The notes under the pieces: model-generated
The model's input: the letters and a program-made list of their open reading frames with translations, nothing else
What the model was told of the DNA's origin: nothing
Databases searched by the model: none
Shown: in pieces, positions 8,311 to 17,716 of the stretch
Position numbering within the stretch: position 1 is the stretch's first letter
Layout: each line of letters starts with the position of its first letter
NCBI RefSeq assembly: GCF_000739085.1
Contig: NZ_CP009110.1
Coordinates: 868,001 to 932,000 of the forward strand
Length of the DNA: 64,000 nt
Reading direction: 5' to 3'
DNA from: Amycolatopsis methanolica 239
GTDB lineage: Bacteria > Actinomycetota > Actinomycetes > Mycobacteriales > Pseudonocardiaceae
Translations under genes and position numbers: made by a program

Positions 8311-9816
8311 TCACTCCACCCAGTCGAAGGTCTTCGTCACCGCCTTCTTCCAGTTGTGGTACTGCGCCTCGCGGTGCTGGGCGTCCATCGATGGGTTCCA
8401 CTCCTTGTCCTGGGCCCAGTTGTTGCGGATGTCGTCCTCGCTCGCCCAGAACCCCACCGCCAGGCCGGCGGCGTACGCGGCGCCGAGGGCCGTTGTCTCC
8501 GCCACCACAGGGCGGATCACCGGGACATCCAGGATGTCGGCCTGGAACTGCATCAACAGCTCGTTCACGACCATCCCGCCGTCGACCTTAAGCGACTTCA
8601 GCGGCACGCCAGAGTCCGCGTTCATCGCCTCGATCACCTCGCGCGTCTGGAACGCCGTCGCCTCCAGGACAGCTCGCGCGATGTGCCCCTTGTTCACGTA
8701 GCGCGTCAACCCGGCGATCACGCCTCGCGCGTCAGACCGCCAGTACGGCGCGAACAGGCCCGAGAACGCCGGCACGAAGTACGCCCCGCCGTTGTCCTCC
8801 ACCGTGCGTGCCAGCTCCTCGATCTCGGCAGCGGTGCTGATGATCCCGAGGTTGTCCCGCAGCCACTGCACCAGCGAACCGGTCACCGCGATGGAGCCCT
8901 CCAGCGCGTAGATCGTCTCGTTCGACCCGATCTTGTAGCAGACCGTCGTGAGGAGGCCGTTCTCTGACATCACCTTCTCCGTGCCCGTGTTCAGCAGGAC
9001 GAAGTTGCCGGTGCCGTAGGTGTTCTTGGCTTCGCCTGGCGACAGGCACGCCTGCCCGAACGTCGCGGCCTGCTGGTCGCCCAGGATGCCGGCGATCGGC
9101 ACACCCGACAGCACCCCGCGCGGGCGCACCTTGCCGTACTCCTCGGACGACGAACGGATCTCCGGCAGCATCGACATGGGAATCCCCAGGTCCGCCGCGA
9201 TGTCCGCGTCCCAGCTCAGCGTGTCCAGGTCCATCAGCAGGGTGCGCGACGCGTTCGTCGGGTCCGTCACGTGCACCCCGCCGTCCGGACCGCCGGTCAT
9301 GTTCCACACGGTCCAGGTGTCCATGTTGCCGAACACCAGATCGCCGGCCTCCGCGCGTTCCCGCGCGCCGTCGACGTTGTCCAGGATCCACTTGACCTTC
9401 GGCCCGGAGAAGTACGTCGCCAGCGGCAGACCCGTCTTCGGCCGGTACCGCTCCTGGCCGCCGCCGAGCTCGCCGAGCTGGTCGACGATCCGGTCGGTGC
9501 GGGTGTCCTGCCAGACGATCGCGTTGTAGACCGGCTTGCCCGTCTTCCGGTCCCACACCAGCGCCGTCTCGCGCTGGTTCGTGATGCCGACCGCGGCGAT
9601 GTCCCCGGCTTGCAGGTCGGCTTTGGCGAGCGCGCCCGCGGTGACCGCGCGCGTGTTCTCCCAGATCTCTTCCGCGTTGTGCTCGACCCACCCGGCCTGC
9701 GGGAAGATTTGCTCGTGCTCCCGCTGGTCGACGGCGATCACCCGGCCGGAATGGTCGAAGATCATCGCCCGCGTCGATGTGGTGCCCTGGTCGATTGCGG
9801 CGACATATGAGGCCAT
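8311..9816 (-). CDS. glpK: Glycerol kinase
   Basis: ATP-dependent phosphorylation of glycerol to sn-glycerol-3-phosphate in the cytoplasm. 501 residues, the normal length. The N-terminal phosphate-binding loop is [16 protein letters not shown]; also visible are the substrate region [28 protein letters not shown], and the FGGY signature region ([20 protein letters not shown]). The ATG at 9816 is chosen because a GGGAGGAG site lies just upstream; the open frame extends further without support. It lies 51 bp downstream of glpF in the same direction and is divergent from glpD, forming a full glycerol uptake and oxidation module. Confidence 0.97.
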   Translation of the reverse strand: MASYVAAIDQGTTSTRAMIFDHSGRVIAVDQREHEQIFPQAGWVEHNAEEIWENTRAVTAGALAKADLQAGDIAAVGITNQRETALVWDRKTGKPVYNAIVWQDTRTDRIVDQLGELGGGQERYRPKTGLPLATYFSGPKVKWILDNVDGARERAEAGDLVFGNMDTWTVWNMTGGPDGGVHVTDPTNASRTLLMDLDTLSWDADIAADLGIPMSMLPEIRSSSEEYGKVRPRGVLSGVPIAGILGDQQAATFGQACLSPGEAKNTYGTGNFVLLNTGTEKVMSENGLLTTVCYKIGSNETIYALEGSIAVTGSLVQWLRDNLGIISTAAEIEELARTVEDNGGAYFVPAFSGLFAPYWRSDARGVIAGLTRYVNKGHIARAVLEATAFQTREVIEAMNADSGVPLKSLKVDGGMVVNELLMQFQADILDVPVIRPVVAETTALGAAYAAGLAVGFWASEDDIRNNWAQDKEWNPSMDAQHREAQYHNWKKAVTKTFDWVE

Positions 9817-9867
9817 GGGACTCCTCCCGTTGATTTGCCTGCCTATGGGCTGTTCGCTTCGCTGCAC

Positions 9868-10854
9868 CTACCGCCCGGACCGGGTCTGGTCCGTCTCGGG
9901 CAGCACGTCCCCCTCGGCCCGGGCACCGTCGCCCGCCTCGCCGTCGGCGGAGCCGGGAACGCGGCCGGGCGGCGGCGTCGGCTCGGCATCCGGCGCCGGC
10001 CGGACGGCCAGCACGCTGCCGATGAAGAAGTCGTAGACCAGCACACCGACCACCCCGCCGACGAGCGGTCCGACTATCGGAATCCACCAGTACCAGCTGA
10101 ACCAGTCCCCGTTGCCGGGGAAGGCCGCGTCCCCCCACCCAGCGACGAACGCCAGCAGCCGGGGCCCGAAGTCGCGGGCCGGGTTGATCGCGTACCCGGC
10201 GTTCGTCCCGTAGGTGAGGCCGATCGCGACCACGACCAGGCCGACCACGAACGGTGCGAGGTTGGCCGACGGTGGTTGGTTGCGGGCGTCGATGAGCGCC
10301 GCGATGATGGCGACGAGGATCGCCGTCCCGACGATCTGGTCGACCAGCGGCCCCCACACCCCGTCGCCGAAGTACTTCGCGGGGAACGTCGCGAAGATCG
10401 AGAACGTGCCCACCGAACCGTCCCGGCCCGTGGGCGGGTTCTGCGACGCGAGGAACGCGTCGATCGCGTCGTGGTACACCGCCAGGACCAGTGCTGCGCC
10501 GGCGAACGCGCCGACCACCTGGGCCGCCCAGTAGGGCAGGACCTTCGCCCAGGGGAACTTGCGGCGGACGGCCCAGGCCAGGGTCACCGCCGGATTGATG
10601 TGAGCCCCGCTGACCCCGCCCGCGACGTAGACGGCGAAGACCACCGCGAGGCCCCAGCCCCACGCGATGATCAGCCAGTTGGCGGGCCCGAAGTCGCCGG
10701 TTTGCCTGCCCGAGCCCGGCAGGCCGACCACGGCGACGGCCACGGATCCGCAACCGAGGATGATGAGGATCGCGGTGCCGAGGAACTCGGCCAGTAGCTC
10801 GCCCGCCGTGGTCTGCCGCATCCTCGTCCAGGGACGGGCTGTCCGGTCGGTCAT
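9868..10854 (-). CDS. glpF: Aquaglyceroporin, MIP family (glycerol facilitator)
   Basis: 328-residue channel for passive glycerol entry. Two NPA motifs are present in the half-helix loops: GAHINPAVT and YAINPARDFGPR. The Asp after the second NPA-R marks glycerol-conducting GlpF-type channels. Six hydrophobic helices can be traced. The C-terminus carries an unusual hydrophilic Pro/Glu/Asp-rich tail of about 50 residues after the last helix (APDAEPTPPPGRVPGSADG). First gene of the glpF-glpK operon, divergent from glpD. Confidence 0.95.
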   Translation of the reverse strand: MTDRTARPWTRMRQTTAGELLAEFLGTAILIILGCGSVAVAVVGLPGSGRQTGDFGPANWLIIAWGWGLAVVFAVYVAGGVSGAHINPAVTLAWAVRRKFPWAKVLPYWAAQVVGAFAGAALVLAVYHDAIDAFLASQNPPTGRDGSVGTFSIFATFPAKYFGDGVWGPLVDQIVGTAILVAIIAALIDARNQPPSANLAPFVVGLVVVAIGLTYGTNAGYAINPARDFGPRLLAFVAGWGDAAFPGNGDWFSWYWWIPIVGPLVGGVVGVLVYDFFIGSVLAVRPAPDAEPTPPPGRVPGSADGEAGDGARAEGDVLPETDQTRSGR

Positions 10855-11005
10855 GACACACCTCCCAATGCGCGAGACGACGTTGTCCCGAACGTCACAT
10901 GGTGCTCGCCCATCGACCGGACGACAAGCGCTTGCGCGGTGAGGACGTGCGGAAACGTGTCATGCTGGGTGGGTGCAGCGGACGTTCACGAGGGAAGGAA
11001 CCGGA
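10855..11005. promoter_or_regulatory. Divergent glpF / glpD control region with 10-bp palindrome
   Basis: The 151-bp gap between the two glycerol operons must carry both promoters. It contains a perfect palindrome CAAGCGCTTG at 10925-10934, a plausible operator. A glpF ribosome site (GGGAGGTGTGTC, minus strand) sits at its left edge and the glpD site (GGAAGGAA-type) at its right edge. No glycerol regulator gene is adjacent in the window. Confidence 0.5.
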
Positions 11006-12718
11006 GTGACTGAGGCGAAGCTGGGGCCGGAGGCGAGGGAGGAGACCTGGCGGCGGCTCGGTGCGGAGACGTTCGACCTCGTGGTGATCGGCGGCGGGGT
11101 GGTCGGCGCGGGCACCGCGCTCGACGCGGCCACCCGCGGCCTGCGGGTCGCCCTTGTCGAGGCCCGTGACCTGGCGTCCGGCACGTCGAGCCGGTCGAGC
11201 AAGCTCTTCCACGGCGGCCTGCGGTACCTCGAACAGCTGGAGTTCGGCCTCGTCCGCGAGGCGCTGCGCGAGCGCGAGCTGATGCTCACCCGCATCGCGC
11301 CGCACCTGGTGAAGCCGGTCAGCTTCCTGTACCCGCTGCGGCACCGCGTCTGGGAACGTCCCTACACCGCGGCCGGCCTGTTCCTGTACGACACGATGGG
11401 CGGCGCGCGGTCGGTGCCCGGGCAGAAGCACCTCACCCGTGCGGGCGCACTTCGACTGATCCCCGCGCTCAAACGCGACGCCCTGATCGGGGGAATCCGG
11501 TACTACGACTCGCAGGCCGACGACGCCCGCCACACCATGACCGTCGCTCGCACCGCCGCGCACTACGGCGCGGTGGTCCGCACCAGCACGCAGGTCGTCG
11601 GTTTCCTGCGGGAGGCCGACCGGGTGTCCGGCGTGCGCGTGCGCGACGTGGAGGACGGGCGCGAGACAGAGGTCCACGCCAACGCGGTCATCAACTGCAC
11701 CGGGGTCTGGACCGACGAGCTGCAGCGTCTGTCCGGCAGTCGCGGCCGGTTCCGGGTGCGCGCGAGCAAGGGCGTGCACATCGTGGTGCCGCGGGACCGG
11801 ATCGTGTCGGAGTCCGGGCTGATCCTGCGCACCGAGAAGTCCGTGTTGTTCGTGATCCCGTGGCGCAACCACTGGATCGTCGGCACGACCGACACCGACT
11901 GGCACCTCGACCTGGCGCACCCCGCGGCCACCAAGAACGACATCGACTACATCCTCGAGCACGTCAACTCGGTGCTCGCGACGCCGCTGACGCACGACGA
12001 CATCGAGGGGGTCTACGCCGGACTGCGCCCGCTGCTGGCCGGGGAGAGCGAGGAGACCTCGAAGCTCTCCCGCGAGCATGCCGTGGCGCGGGTGGCGCCC
12101 GGGCTGGTGGCGATCGCGGGCGGCAAGTACACGACGTACCGGGTGATGGCCGCGGACGCGGTCGACGCCGCCGCGCCCGACCTGCCCGGCCGGCTGCAGC
12201 CGTCCATCACCGACAAGGTGCCGCTGCTCGGCGCCGACGGCTACCACGCGCTGGTCAACCAGGCCGACCACCTCGCCGCGCAGCACGGCCTGCATCCGTA
12301 CCGGGTCCGGCACCTGCTCGACCGGTACGGCTCGCTCGTGCACGAGGTGCTGGCTCTCGGCGACGGCAAACCGGACCTGCTGCGGCCGATCGAGCACGCC
12401 CCGGACTACCTCGGGGTCGAGGCGGTGTACGCGGCCAGCCACGAGGGCGCGCTGCACCTGGAGGACATCCTCGCCCGGCGCACGCGCATCTCGATCGAGT
12501 ACCCGCACCGCGGTGTGGACTGCGCCGAGGGAGTGGCGCGGATGGTCGCGGACGTGCTGGGCTGGTCCGAGGAGACGGTCCGGCGCGAGGTCGAGGTGTA
12601 CACCGCGAGGGTGGCCGCGGAGCGGGACTCGCAGACGCAGCCGAGCGACGAGGCGGCCGACGAGCGGCGGTCCAGCGCGCCGGAGGCGCGGGCCCGGTTG
12701 ACCGCGCCGGTGGGGTGA
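11006..12718 (+). CDS. glpD: Glycerol-3-phosphate dehydrogenase, FAD-dependent
   Basis: Membrane-associated flavoenzyme oxidising sn-glycerol-3-phosphate to dihydroxyacetone phosphate and passing electrons to quinone. About 570 residues from GTG 11006, which has an AGGGAAGGAA site 5 bp upstream; an upstream GTG at 10973 is possible. FAD motif LVVIGGGVVGAGTALDAATRG, the GlpD signature SGTSSRSSKLFHGGLRYLE, and GTTDTDWH in the substrate region are present. The C-terminal helical domain includes HEGALHLEDILARRTRISIEY (truncated here to the motif). Corresponds in position to M. tuberculosis glpD2. Confidence 0.96.
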   Translation: MTEAKLGPEAREETWRRLGAETFDLVVIGGGVVGAGTALDAATRGLRVALVEARDLASGTSSRSSKLFHGGLRYLEQLEFGLVREALRERELMLTRIAPHLVKPVSFLYPLRHRVWERPYTAAGLFLYDTMGGARSVPGQKHLTRAGALRLIPALKRDALIGGIRYYDSQADDARHTMTVARTAAHYGAVVRTSTQVVGFLREADRVSGVRVRDVEDGRETEVHANAVINCTGVWTDELQRLSGSRGRFRVRASKGVHIVVPRDRIVSESGLILRTEKSVLFVIPWRNHWIVGTTDTDWHLDLAHPAATKNDIDYILEHVNSVLATPLTHDDIEGVYAGLRPLLAGESEETSKLSREHAVARVAPGLVAIAGGKYTTYRVMAADAVDAAAPDLPGRLQPSITDKVPLLGADGYHALVNQADHLAAQHGLHPYRVRHLLDRYGSLVHEVLALGDGKPDLLRPIEHAPDYLGVEAVYAASHEGALHLEDILARRTRISIEYPHRGVDCAEGVARMVADVLGWSEETVRREVEVYTARVAAERDSQTQPSDEAADERRSSAPEARARLTAPVG

Positions 12719-13206
12719 GGCTTCGCGCCTGAGGGGGCATGGATGGGGCGCCCGATGCCGAGCCCAGGCCGGTCGCGGCTGGGCTGGCGCTGGGGCTGAG
12801 CGGTGCGGCGCGGCTGACAAGCATGGTCAGGCGTGGGGGCTGCGGCTTGCCGTGGAGGCCCGGGCGCCGCAGGCTGGTGGGAGTCGGCGGTCGCGCCGCG
12901 AGTGCGGCGCGTGAGTGCGGGCGTTGACCGCGGGCAGGTTGGCGGCTGTGGCCGCGGCCTCGCCGCGATGGGGCTGGTGGGAGTTGGTGGGCGCGCCAGG
13001 AGCGCGGCGGGGGGTGGCCCGCGTGGCCTTGCCGCGAATCGGCCTTCTAGGGCCGCTCGGTGGCGGGCGCGCGGTGGCTGCGGGCGCGATGGCAGGGCGG
13101 CTCCGGCGGTAGCTCGTGGTGCGGCCCCGAGCGGGCCGCGGCCCGCCGCGTGCGGCAGGCGTGCGCGGCGCGCTGTGGCTGCGGCCGGAGCTTGCGAGTG
13201 GGCCTG
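12719..13206. other. 488-bp spacer without a gene; contains degenerate repeats
   Basis: No frame here has convincing coding features; the overlapping long frames consist of Arg/Ala/Gly-rich translations typical of GC-rich noncoding DNA. It lies downstream of both glpD and the truncated AMP-binding gene, so it may be what remains after loss of the rest of that gene. The only structure seen is a partial direct repeat 100 bp apart. Confidence 0.6.
12872..13009 (+). repeat. Imperfect ~37-bp direct repeat, 100-bp offset
   Basis: GGCTGGTGGGAGT occurs at 12872-12884 and again at 12972-12984, exactly 100 bp apart. Similarity continues for about 37 bp (GG-GG-CGCGCC...AG-GCGGCG) before fading. A third weaker relative of the flanking GCCTTGCCGCG motif occurs nearby. 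Possibly a decayed duplication. Confidence 0.4.
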
Positions 13207-13902
13207 TCAGGCTTCGCCGGCGAGGTTGGCTGCTGCGAAGCTCCCGGTGCCTGTGGCACGTTCGTGCAGGACCACCGTGTCGCCAGCGAGGAGGGCCTTG
13301 CACGTCAGCCGGTTGCCGATCGGGTGCGAAAGGGGCGCTATCAACAGCACCCGCTGCGGGCCGTCGGTGTTCGGCTGCGTCGTGCGGGCCATCTCCTCGT
13401 ACACGTCCCGGTAGCAGACCAGGTTCGTGCCGTCGCCGGAGAACATCGTCTCGATCGAGCGCGGCAGCGGGGTCTCCTCGTCCCGCCGCGCGGCTCGCGC
13501 GACGCGGGACGTCACCAGCGGGCCTTCCGGGTCAGTGGTCAGCACGTGGTCGACCTCGAGCAGCTCCAGCAAATCGGAACGGCCCTCGTTGATGTGCACC
13601 ACACGAGCACCGAGCAACTGGGAGGCGAACTGCAGAAGAATTGTTTCCGGCGCGTTTCCGCCGGTAATTGCGACCAGCTGCCCGGGGACGATCCCCTCGG
13701 ATTGCAAAGTCGCATGCAGCCGCCGTAATGTGTCGAAGGTCTCCCGATACGTCATCGACCGGCCACGATGGGCGAAAGCGATCTGGTCGCCGCCATCTAA
13801 CAGCACGTCGAGGATGCGGGTCAGAAAGACGCTGGACTCGCCCACGTTCCCCCCGTTCAGCGCTGAATCGGAATCTGAATCCAGATCATCACAACACGCC
13901 AC
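13207..13902 (-). pseudogene. N-terminal fragment of an AMP-binding (acyl-CoA synthetase-type) enzyme
   Basis: 231 residues from GTG 13902, or 212 from GTG 13845, which has a GGGGGG site upstream and begins VGESSVFLTRILDVL. It matches the start of adenylate-forming enzymes: SMTYRETFDTLRRLHATL, GIVPGQLVAITGGNAPETIL, LLGARVVHINEG. Family members are about 500 residues; this one stops less than halfway. The Thr/Ser-Gly phosphate loop is not recognisable (MFSGDGTNLV occupies its place), and the adenylate and hinge motifs are absent. I read it as a truncated, probably inactive gene. Its 5' portion has lower GC than its neighbours (AATTGTTTCC, GGAATCTGAATCC). Confidence 0.65.
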
Positions 13903-13964
13903 CGCGCGCGAGGAATTGTGTCAGCCGGCACAAGAGGACTGGGCCACATCTGGGCCACGGACGG

Positions 13965-14288
13965 CTACGGACGCCGGACCGCCAGCCCGAGCGCGCCCGC
14001 CGCGAACCGGGCGACCGCGGCCACGGCGTCCCGCTCGGCCACCTCGTCGTCGGGAGAGGTCCAGACCTCGATGGTGCTGTCGGTGCCGAGCACGACCTCG
14101 CCCAGCATCGCGTCGGTGCGCGGCTCCGCGATCACCCACGCGTAGCTCTCGTCCCGCGCCCGCCGCGCGACGTACTGGCTCGGCGCGGTCACCCCGGCCG
14201 CCGTCAGCGCCGGGCGGTCGTCCAGCTGGTCGTCGGACCGCAACTGCCGCAGGTAGTACCGGCCCGCGTTGATCTCCACCGGATCCAT
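13965..14288 (-). CDS. Small GNAT-like / hypothetical protein
   Basis: 107 residues from ATG 14288. INAGRYYLRQLRSDDQLDDRPALTAAG resembles the first strands of GNAT acetyltransferases, and YAWVIAEPRTDAMLGEVVL the central strand. There is no clear acetyl-CoA P-loop (Q/R-x-x-G-x-G/A), so catalysis is doubtful. The ATG overlaps the stop of the upstream DUF1707 gene (TGATG), making a three-gene overlapping operon with the two DUF1707 genes. Confidence 0.65.
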   Translation of the reverse strand: MDPVEINAGRYYLRQLRSDDQLDDRPALTAAGVTAPSQYVARRARDESYAWVIAEPRTDAMLGEVVLGTDSTIEVWTSPDDEVAERDAVAAVARFAAGALGLAVRRP

Positions 14289-14647
14289 CAGCGCCGCCAG
14301 CTCAGCACGACCGCCATCACCACCGGCACCAGCAGGACCACCCACATGCCGCGGGTCAGCACGAACGCCGCCACCGCCGCGATCACCAGCAGCGGAAGCA
14401 GCCCGAGCCCGACCTTCCGTGCGGGCGGCCGGGCGGGCACGGGCCGGTCGAGCACCCGCGGCCGGGGCGCGGGCAGGTCGGCGAACAGCGGCGCTAGGTC
14501 CGACCGGGTCCGGGCCGCGGCGACCTGCGCCGAGCGCCGCCCGAACTCGTCGATGTCCAGCCTGCCGGTGCGGACGTGCTCGGACAGGGCGTCCATGGCC
14601 TCCGTGCGCTCGGCGTCGGACAGCCGCAGGTCCGCCTCGTCGCTCAC
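14288..14647 (-). CDS. DUF1707 (SHOCT-like) membrane protein
   Basis: 119 residues. The N-terminal DUF1707 domain is typical: LRLSDAERTEAMDALSEHV, GRLDIDEFGRRSAQVAAART, and DLAPLFADLPAP. Two hydrophobic helices follow (LLPLLVIAAVAAFVL and MWVVLLVPVVMAVVL). Function of DUF1707 proteins is unknown; they are abundant in actinomycetes. Start GTG 14647 overlaps the preceding DUF1707 stop by 4 bp. Paralogue of the upstream gene. Confidence 0.85.
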   Translation of the reverse strand: MSDEADLRLSDAERTEAMDALSEHVRTGRLDIDEFGRRSAQVAAARTRSDLAPLFADLPAPRPRVLDRPVPARPPARKVGLGLLPLLVIAAVAAFVLTRGMWVVLLVPVVMAVVLSWRR

Positions 14648-15105
14648 CGGCGCCGGTCCCGCCGGTCGTAGGCGCCGTGCCGGTCCCGCTCCCAGTCCTT
14701 GCCCCAGAACGCGCTGGCCGCCGCGGTGAACACGAACGGCAGGGCGATCCACCACCAGACACCGGTGACGATCGACAACGAGACCGCCGCGACCCACAGG
14801 AACGGCACCGCGGCCGCCGCCACCCGTTGCGACGTCGGGCGCTCGGTCCACTGCGGCGGCCGGTCCGGCTTCTTCTCCACCGCCTTCGCCTGCTGCGGCT
14901 GCTCGAACACCGGATGCGGCTCGGGCAGGTCCGCGAACAGCTCGGCGAGGTCCCGCCGCGTGCGGGCGGCGGTGACCTTCGCCGAACGGTCGCCGTACTC
15001 GTCGAGGTCCAGGCGCCCGGCGCTCAGGTGCTCGCCGAGAGCCTTCAGCGCGGACTCCCGGTCGTTGTCGCCGATGCGCAGATCGGGCGAGGGAACCTCG
15101 GTCAC
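14644..15105 (-). CDS. DUF1707 (SHOCT-like) membrane protein
   Basis: 153 residues. DUF1707 region: LRIGDNDRESALKALGEHL, GRLDLDEYGDRSAKVTAART and DLAELFADLPEP. A charged linker (KKPDRPPQWTERP) precedes two hydrophobic segments and a basic Asp/Arg-rich tail. GTG 15105 lies 10 bp below the accA3 stop, so it may be co-transcribed with accA3. With the next gene it forms a tandem DUF1707 duplication. Confidence 0.85.
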   Translation of the reverse strand: MTEVPSPDLRIGDNDRESALKALGEHLSAGRLDLDEYGDRSAKVTAARTRRDLAELFADLPEPHPVFEQPQQAKAVEKKPDRPPQWTERPTSQRVAAAAVPFLWVAAVSLSIVTGVWWWIALPFVFTAAASAFWGKDWERDRHGAYDRRDRRR

Positions 15106-15114
15106 CCCGTCAGA

Positions 15115-16914
15115 TTAGTCCTTGATTTCGAGCAGGGAAGCGCCTTGCGTGACAGCGGCGCCGACCTCGACCGAAAGTCCGGTCACGGTGCCCGACTTGT
15201 GGGCGGTGACCGGGTTCTCCATCTTCATCGCCTCGAGCACCACGAGCAGCTCGCCCGCCTCGACCTGCTGGCCGTCCTCGACCGCGACCTTGACGATGGT
15301 GCCCTGCATCGGCGCGGCCACGGTGTCACCGCTCGCCGCGGCCTTCGTGCCGCCGCCCCGCTTGCGCGGCTTGGCCTTCGCGGCGCCGCCGCCCTTGCCG
15401 CCGCCGCTCGCCAGCGCGAGGTCACCGGGCAGCGACACCTCCAGGCGACGCCCGCCGACCTCGACGACCACCGTCTGACGCGGCTCGGCGTCCTCCTCGG
15501 CCTCCGCGGCCGCGGTGAACGGCTCGATCTGGTTGTCGAACTCGGTTTCGATCCAGCGGGTGTGCACGGAGAAGCCGTCCTCGTCGCCGACGAACGCCGG
15601 GTCGCGCACGATGACGCGGTGGAACGGCAGGACCGTCGCCATGCCCTCGACGACCATCTCGTCCAGCGCGCGGCGGCTGCGCTCCAGCGCGTTCTGCCGG
15701 TCGGTGCCGGTGACGATGACCTTGGCCAGCATCGAGTCGAACTGGCCGCCGATGACGCTGCCGGTGACCACGCCGGAGTCGACGCGCACGCCGGGCCCCT
15801 CGGGGAACACCAGCTTGGTGACGGTGCCCGGCGCGGGCAGGAAGTTGCGCCCGGCGTCCTCGCCGTTGATGCGGAACTCGATGGAGTGGCCGCGCGGCTC
15901 GGGGTCCTCGGTGAACCGCAGCTTCTCGCCCTTGGCGATGCGGAACATCTCGCGTACCAGGTCGACGCCCGCGGTCTCCTCGGACACCGGGTGCTCGACC
16001 TGCAGGCGGGTGTTGACCTCCAGGAACGAGATCGTCCCGTCCAGGCCCACCAGGTACTCGACCGTGCCGGCGCCGGAGTAGCCGGCCTCCTTGCAGATCG
16101 CCTTGGCCGACTCGTGGATCGTGCGGCGCTGCTCGTCGGTCAGGAACGGCGCGGGCGCCTCCTCGACCAGCTTCTGGTGGCGGCGCTGCAGCGAGCAGTC
16201 CCGGGTGCCGACGACCACCACGTTGCCGTGCAGGTCGGCGAGCACCTGCGCCTCGACGTGGCGCGGCTTGTCGAGGTAGCGCTCGACGAAGCACTCGCCA
16301 CGGCCGAACGCGGCGACCGCCTCGCGGGTGGCCGACTCGAACAGCTCGGGGATCTCCTCCTTGGTGCGCGCGACCTTCAGCCCGCGGCCGCCACCACCGA
16401 AGGCCGCCTTGATCGCGACGGGCAGGCCGTGCTCGTCGGCGAAGGCGATGATCTCCTCGGCGCCTCCCACCGGGTCCTTGGTGCCCGGGACCAGCGGGGC
16501 ACCGGCCTTGAGCGCGATGTGCCGCGCGGTGACCTTGTCGCCGAGGTCGCGGATCGCCTGCGGGCTCGGCCCGATCCAGGTCAGGCCCGCGTCGATGACC
16601 GCCTGCGCGAAGTCGGCGTTCTCGGAGAGGAAGCCGTAGCCGGGGTGGACGGAGTCGGCGCCGGAGCGCTTGGCCACGTCGATGAGCTTGTCGATGACGA
16701 GGTAGCTCTCCGCGGCCGTGGTGCCGCCGAGGGCGAACGCCTCGTCGGCGAGCCGGACGTGCGGCGCGTCCCGGTCGGGCTCGGCGTACACCGCGACACT
16801 CGCGAGCCCGGCGTCCTTGGCCGCTCTGATGACGCGGACCGCGATTTCACCCCGGTTGGCGACGAGGATCTTCGTCACCGGTCCGCCCTGGGTCGCGCTG
16901 GCCTGCTCGGGCAC
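15115..16914 (-). CDS. accA3: Acyl-CoA carboxylase biotin carboxylase / BCCP alpha subunit
   Basis: Carboxylates biotin with ATP and bicarbonate and carries it to the beta subunit, giving malonyl- or methylmalonyl-CoA. 599 residues from GTG 16914 (GGAGGTAAGGGC upstream). Order: biotin carboxylase N-domain ([18 protein letters not shown]), ATP-grasp with Gly-rich loop [11 protein letters not shown], catalytic [15 protein letters not shown], a Gly/Lys linker, and the C-terminal biotinyl domain with EAMKMEN near residue 565. Ends correspond to mycobacterial AccA3, the shared alpha subunit. Its beta/epsilon partners (24.7-26.5 kb) and biotin ligase (36 kb) are in this window. Confidence 0.95.
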   Translation of the reverse strand: MPEQASATQGGPVTKILVANRGEIAVRVIRAAKDAGLASVAVYAEPDRDAPHVRLADEAFALGGTTAAESYLVIDKLIDVAKRSGADSVHPGYGFLSENADFAQAVIDAGLTWIGPSPQAIRDLGDKVTARHIALKAGAPLVPGTKDPVGGAEEIIAFADEHGLPVAIKAAFGGGGRGLKVARTKEEIPELFESATREAVAAFGRGECFVERYLDKPRHVEAQVLADLHGNVVVVGTRDCSLQRRHQKLVEEAPAPFLTDEQRRTIHESAKAICKEAGYSGAGTVEYLVGLDGTISFLEVNTRLQVEHPVSEETAGVDLVREMFRIAKGEKLRFTEDPEPRGHSIEFRINGEDAGRNFLPAPGTVTKLVFPEGPGVRVDSGVVTGSVIGGQFDSMLAKVIVTGTDRQNALERSRRALDEMVVEGMATVLPFHRVIVRDPAFVGDEDGFSVHTRWIETEFDNQIEPFTAAAEAEEDAEPRQTVVVEVGGRRLEVSLPGDLALASGGGKGGGAAKAKPRKRGGGTKAAASGDTVAAPMQGTIVKVAVEDGQQVEAGELLVVLEAMKMENPVTAHKSGTVTGLSVEVGAAVTQGASLLEIKD

Positions 16915-17059
16915 GCCCTTACCTCCATCTGGTCCTTCACGCAATCCCCCGGAGCGTCGCGCGGCGCTTCCGCGGGCCTTTCCCGGAGTTTACGGTGGAG
17001 TAGTCGTGCTGCGGTGAGACCCGGCTCACGCTTACCCTGAAGGGGAAAGGGGTGGGCAC

Positions 17060-17716
17060 GTGGGCAGGGGACGCGCGCCTCGATCGGTTGTCGTGACCGC
17101 GGTCGTGGCCGCCGTCGTGGCGTTGTCGGCGCTGGTCACCGTGCGGTTGCTGCGCGAGGACGGGGCGAGTGCGCAGGCGCCGGTCGGAGGCGCCGGGAGC
17201 ACCGCGGTGACAGCGGGCGCGGACTGCGGTGAGGGCCCCTGCCAGGTGGTGGCGCGGGCGACCGTGGACGGCAAACCGGTCGAGCTGCTCGCCGATTCCC
17301 AGGGCGGCAACGGGCGATTTCAGGCGGGCGCGAACGCGATCGAGGTGACGGTGACCGCGCTGGGCGGGCGCCTGGACGCGAACTCGTTGTCCTGCGTGAG
17401 CGGCGCGGTGTCGGCCTGCCTGGTGCACGCGCGGCAGGAGGGCGCCTCGATCGCGCAACTGCTCGTCGACCGGGCCGGGACCTGGCGCTCGGTGGACAAG
17501 CCCTACTACTCCAGCGGCGGAGTCGTGCGGCTGGACGACGTCACCGGCGACACCGCGCCGGAGGTGGTGGTCGTGCAAACGTCGCCGGTGCTGGCGCGGG
17601 TGTTCGCGCTCGACGGCAGCGCGCTGGGCTGCACCCGGCGCTACACCTCGGTCAGCCAACTGCGTGGCTGGCCCGAGGTGCAGCTCAACTCCAGTGATCT
17701 CCGGGCTTGTACCTAG
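17060..17716 (+). CDS. Exported or membrane-anchored protein, unknown
   Basis: 218 residues with an N-terminal hydrophobic anchor (VVVTAVVAAVVALSALVTV) and an outside domain with several cysteines (ADCGEGPC, LSCVSGAVSACLV, LGCTRR, LRAC), probably disulfide-bonded. The segment GGVVRLDDVTGDTAPEVVVVQTS resembles an integrin/FG-GAP-like Ca-binding repeat (D-x-x-G-D). GTG 17060 begins the anchor. Divergent from accA3. Its TAG stop shares the CTAG tetranucleotide with the convergent symporter gene. No family name can be assigned. Confidence 0.75.
   Translation: MGRGRAPRSVVVTAVVAAVVALSALVTVRLLREDGASAQAPVGGAGSTAVTAGADCGEGPCQVVARATVDGKPVELLADSQGGNGRFQAGANAIEVTVTALGGRLDANSLSCVSGAVSACLVHARQEGASIAQLLVDRAGTWRSVDKPYYSSGGVVRLDDVTGDTAPEVVVVQTSPVLARVFALDGSALGCTRRYTSVSQLRGWPEVQLNSSDLRACT

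Noticed and set aside
8732-10861. 709-residue minus-strand frame across glpK and glpF
   Set aside because: It overlaps two well-supported genes in another frame and reads as Arg/Gly/Pro-rich noise.
10895-12820. 641-residue minus-strand frame opposite glpD
   Set aside because: Antisense to a complete glpD with clear FAD motifs; no independent evidence.
14269-17040. 923-residue open frame on the plus strand
   Set aside because: It is antisense to accA3 and the DUF1707 genes; the translation is Arg/Leu/Asp/Val-rich with no domain, as expected opposite a GC-rich gene.
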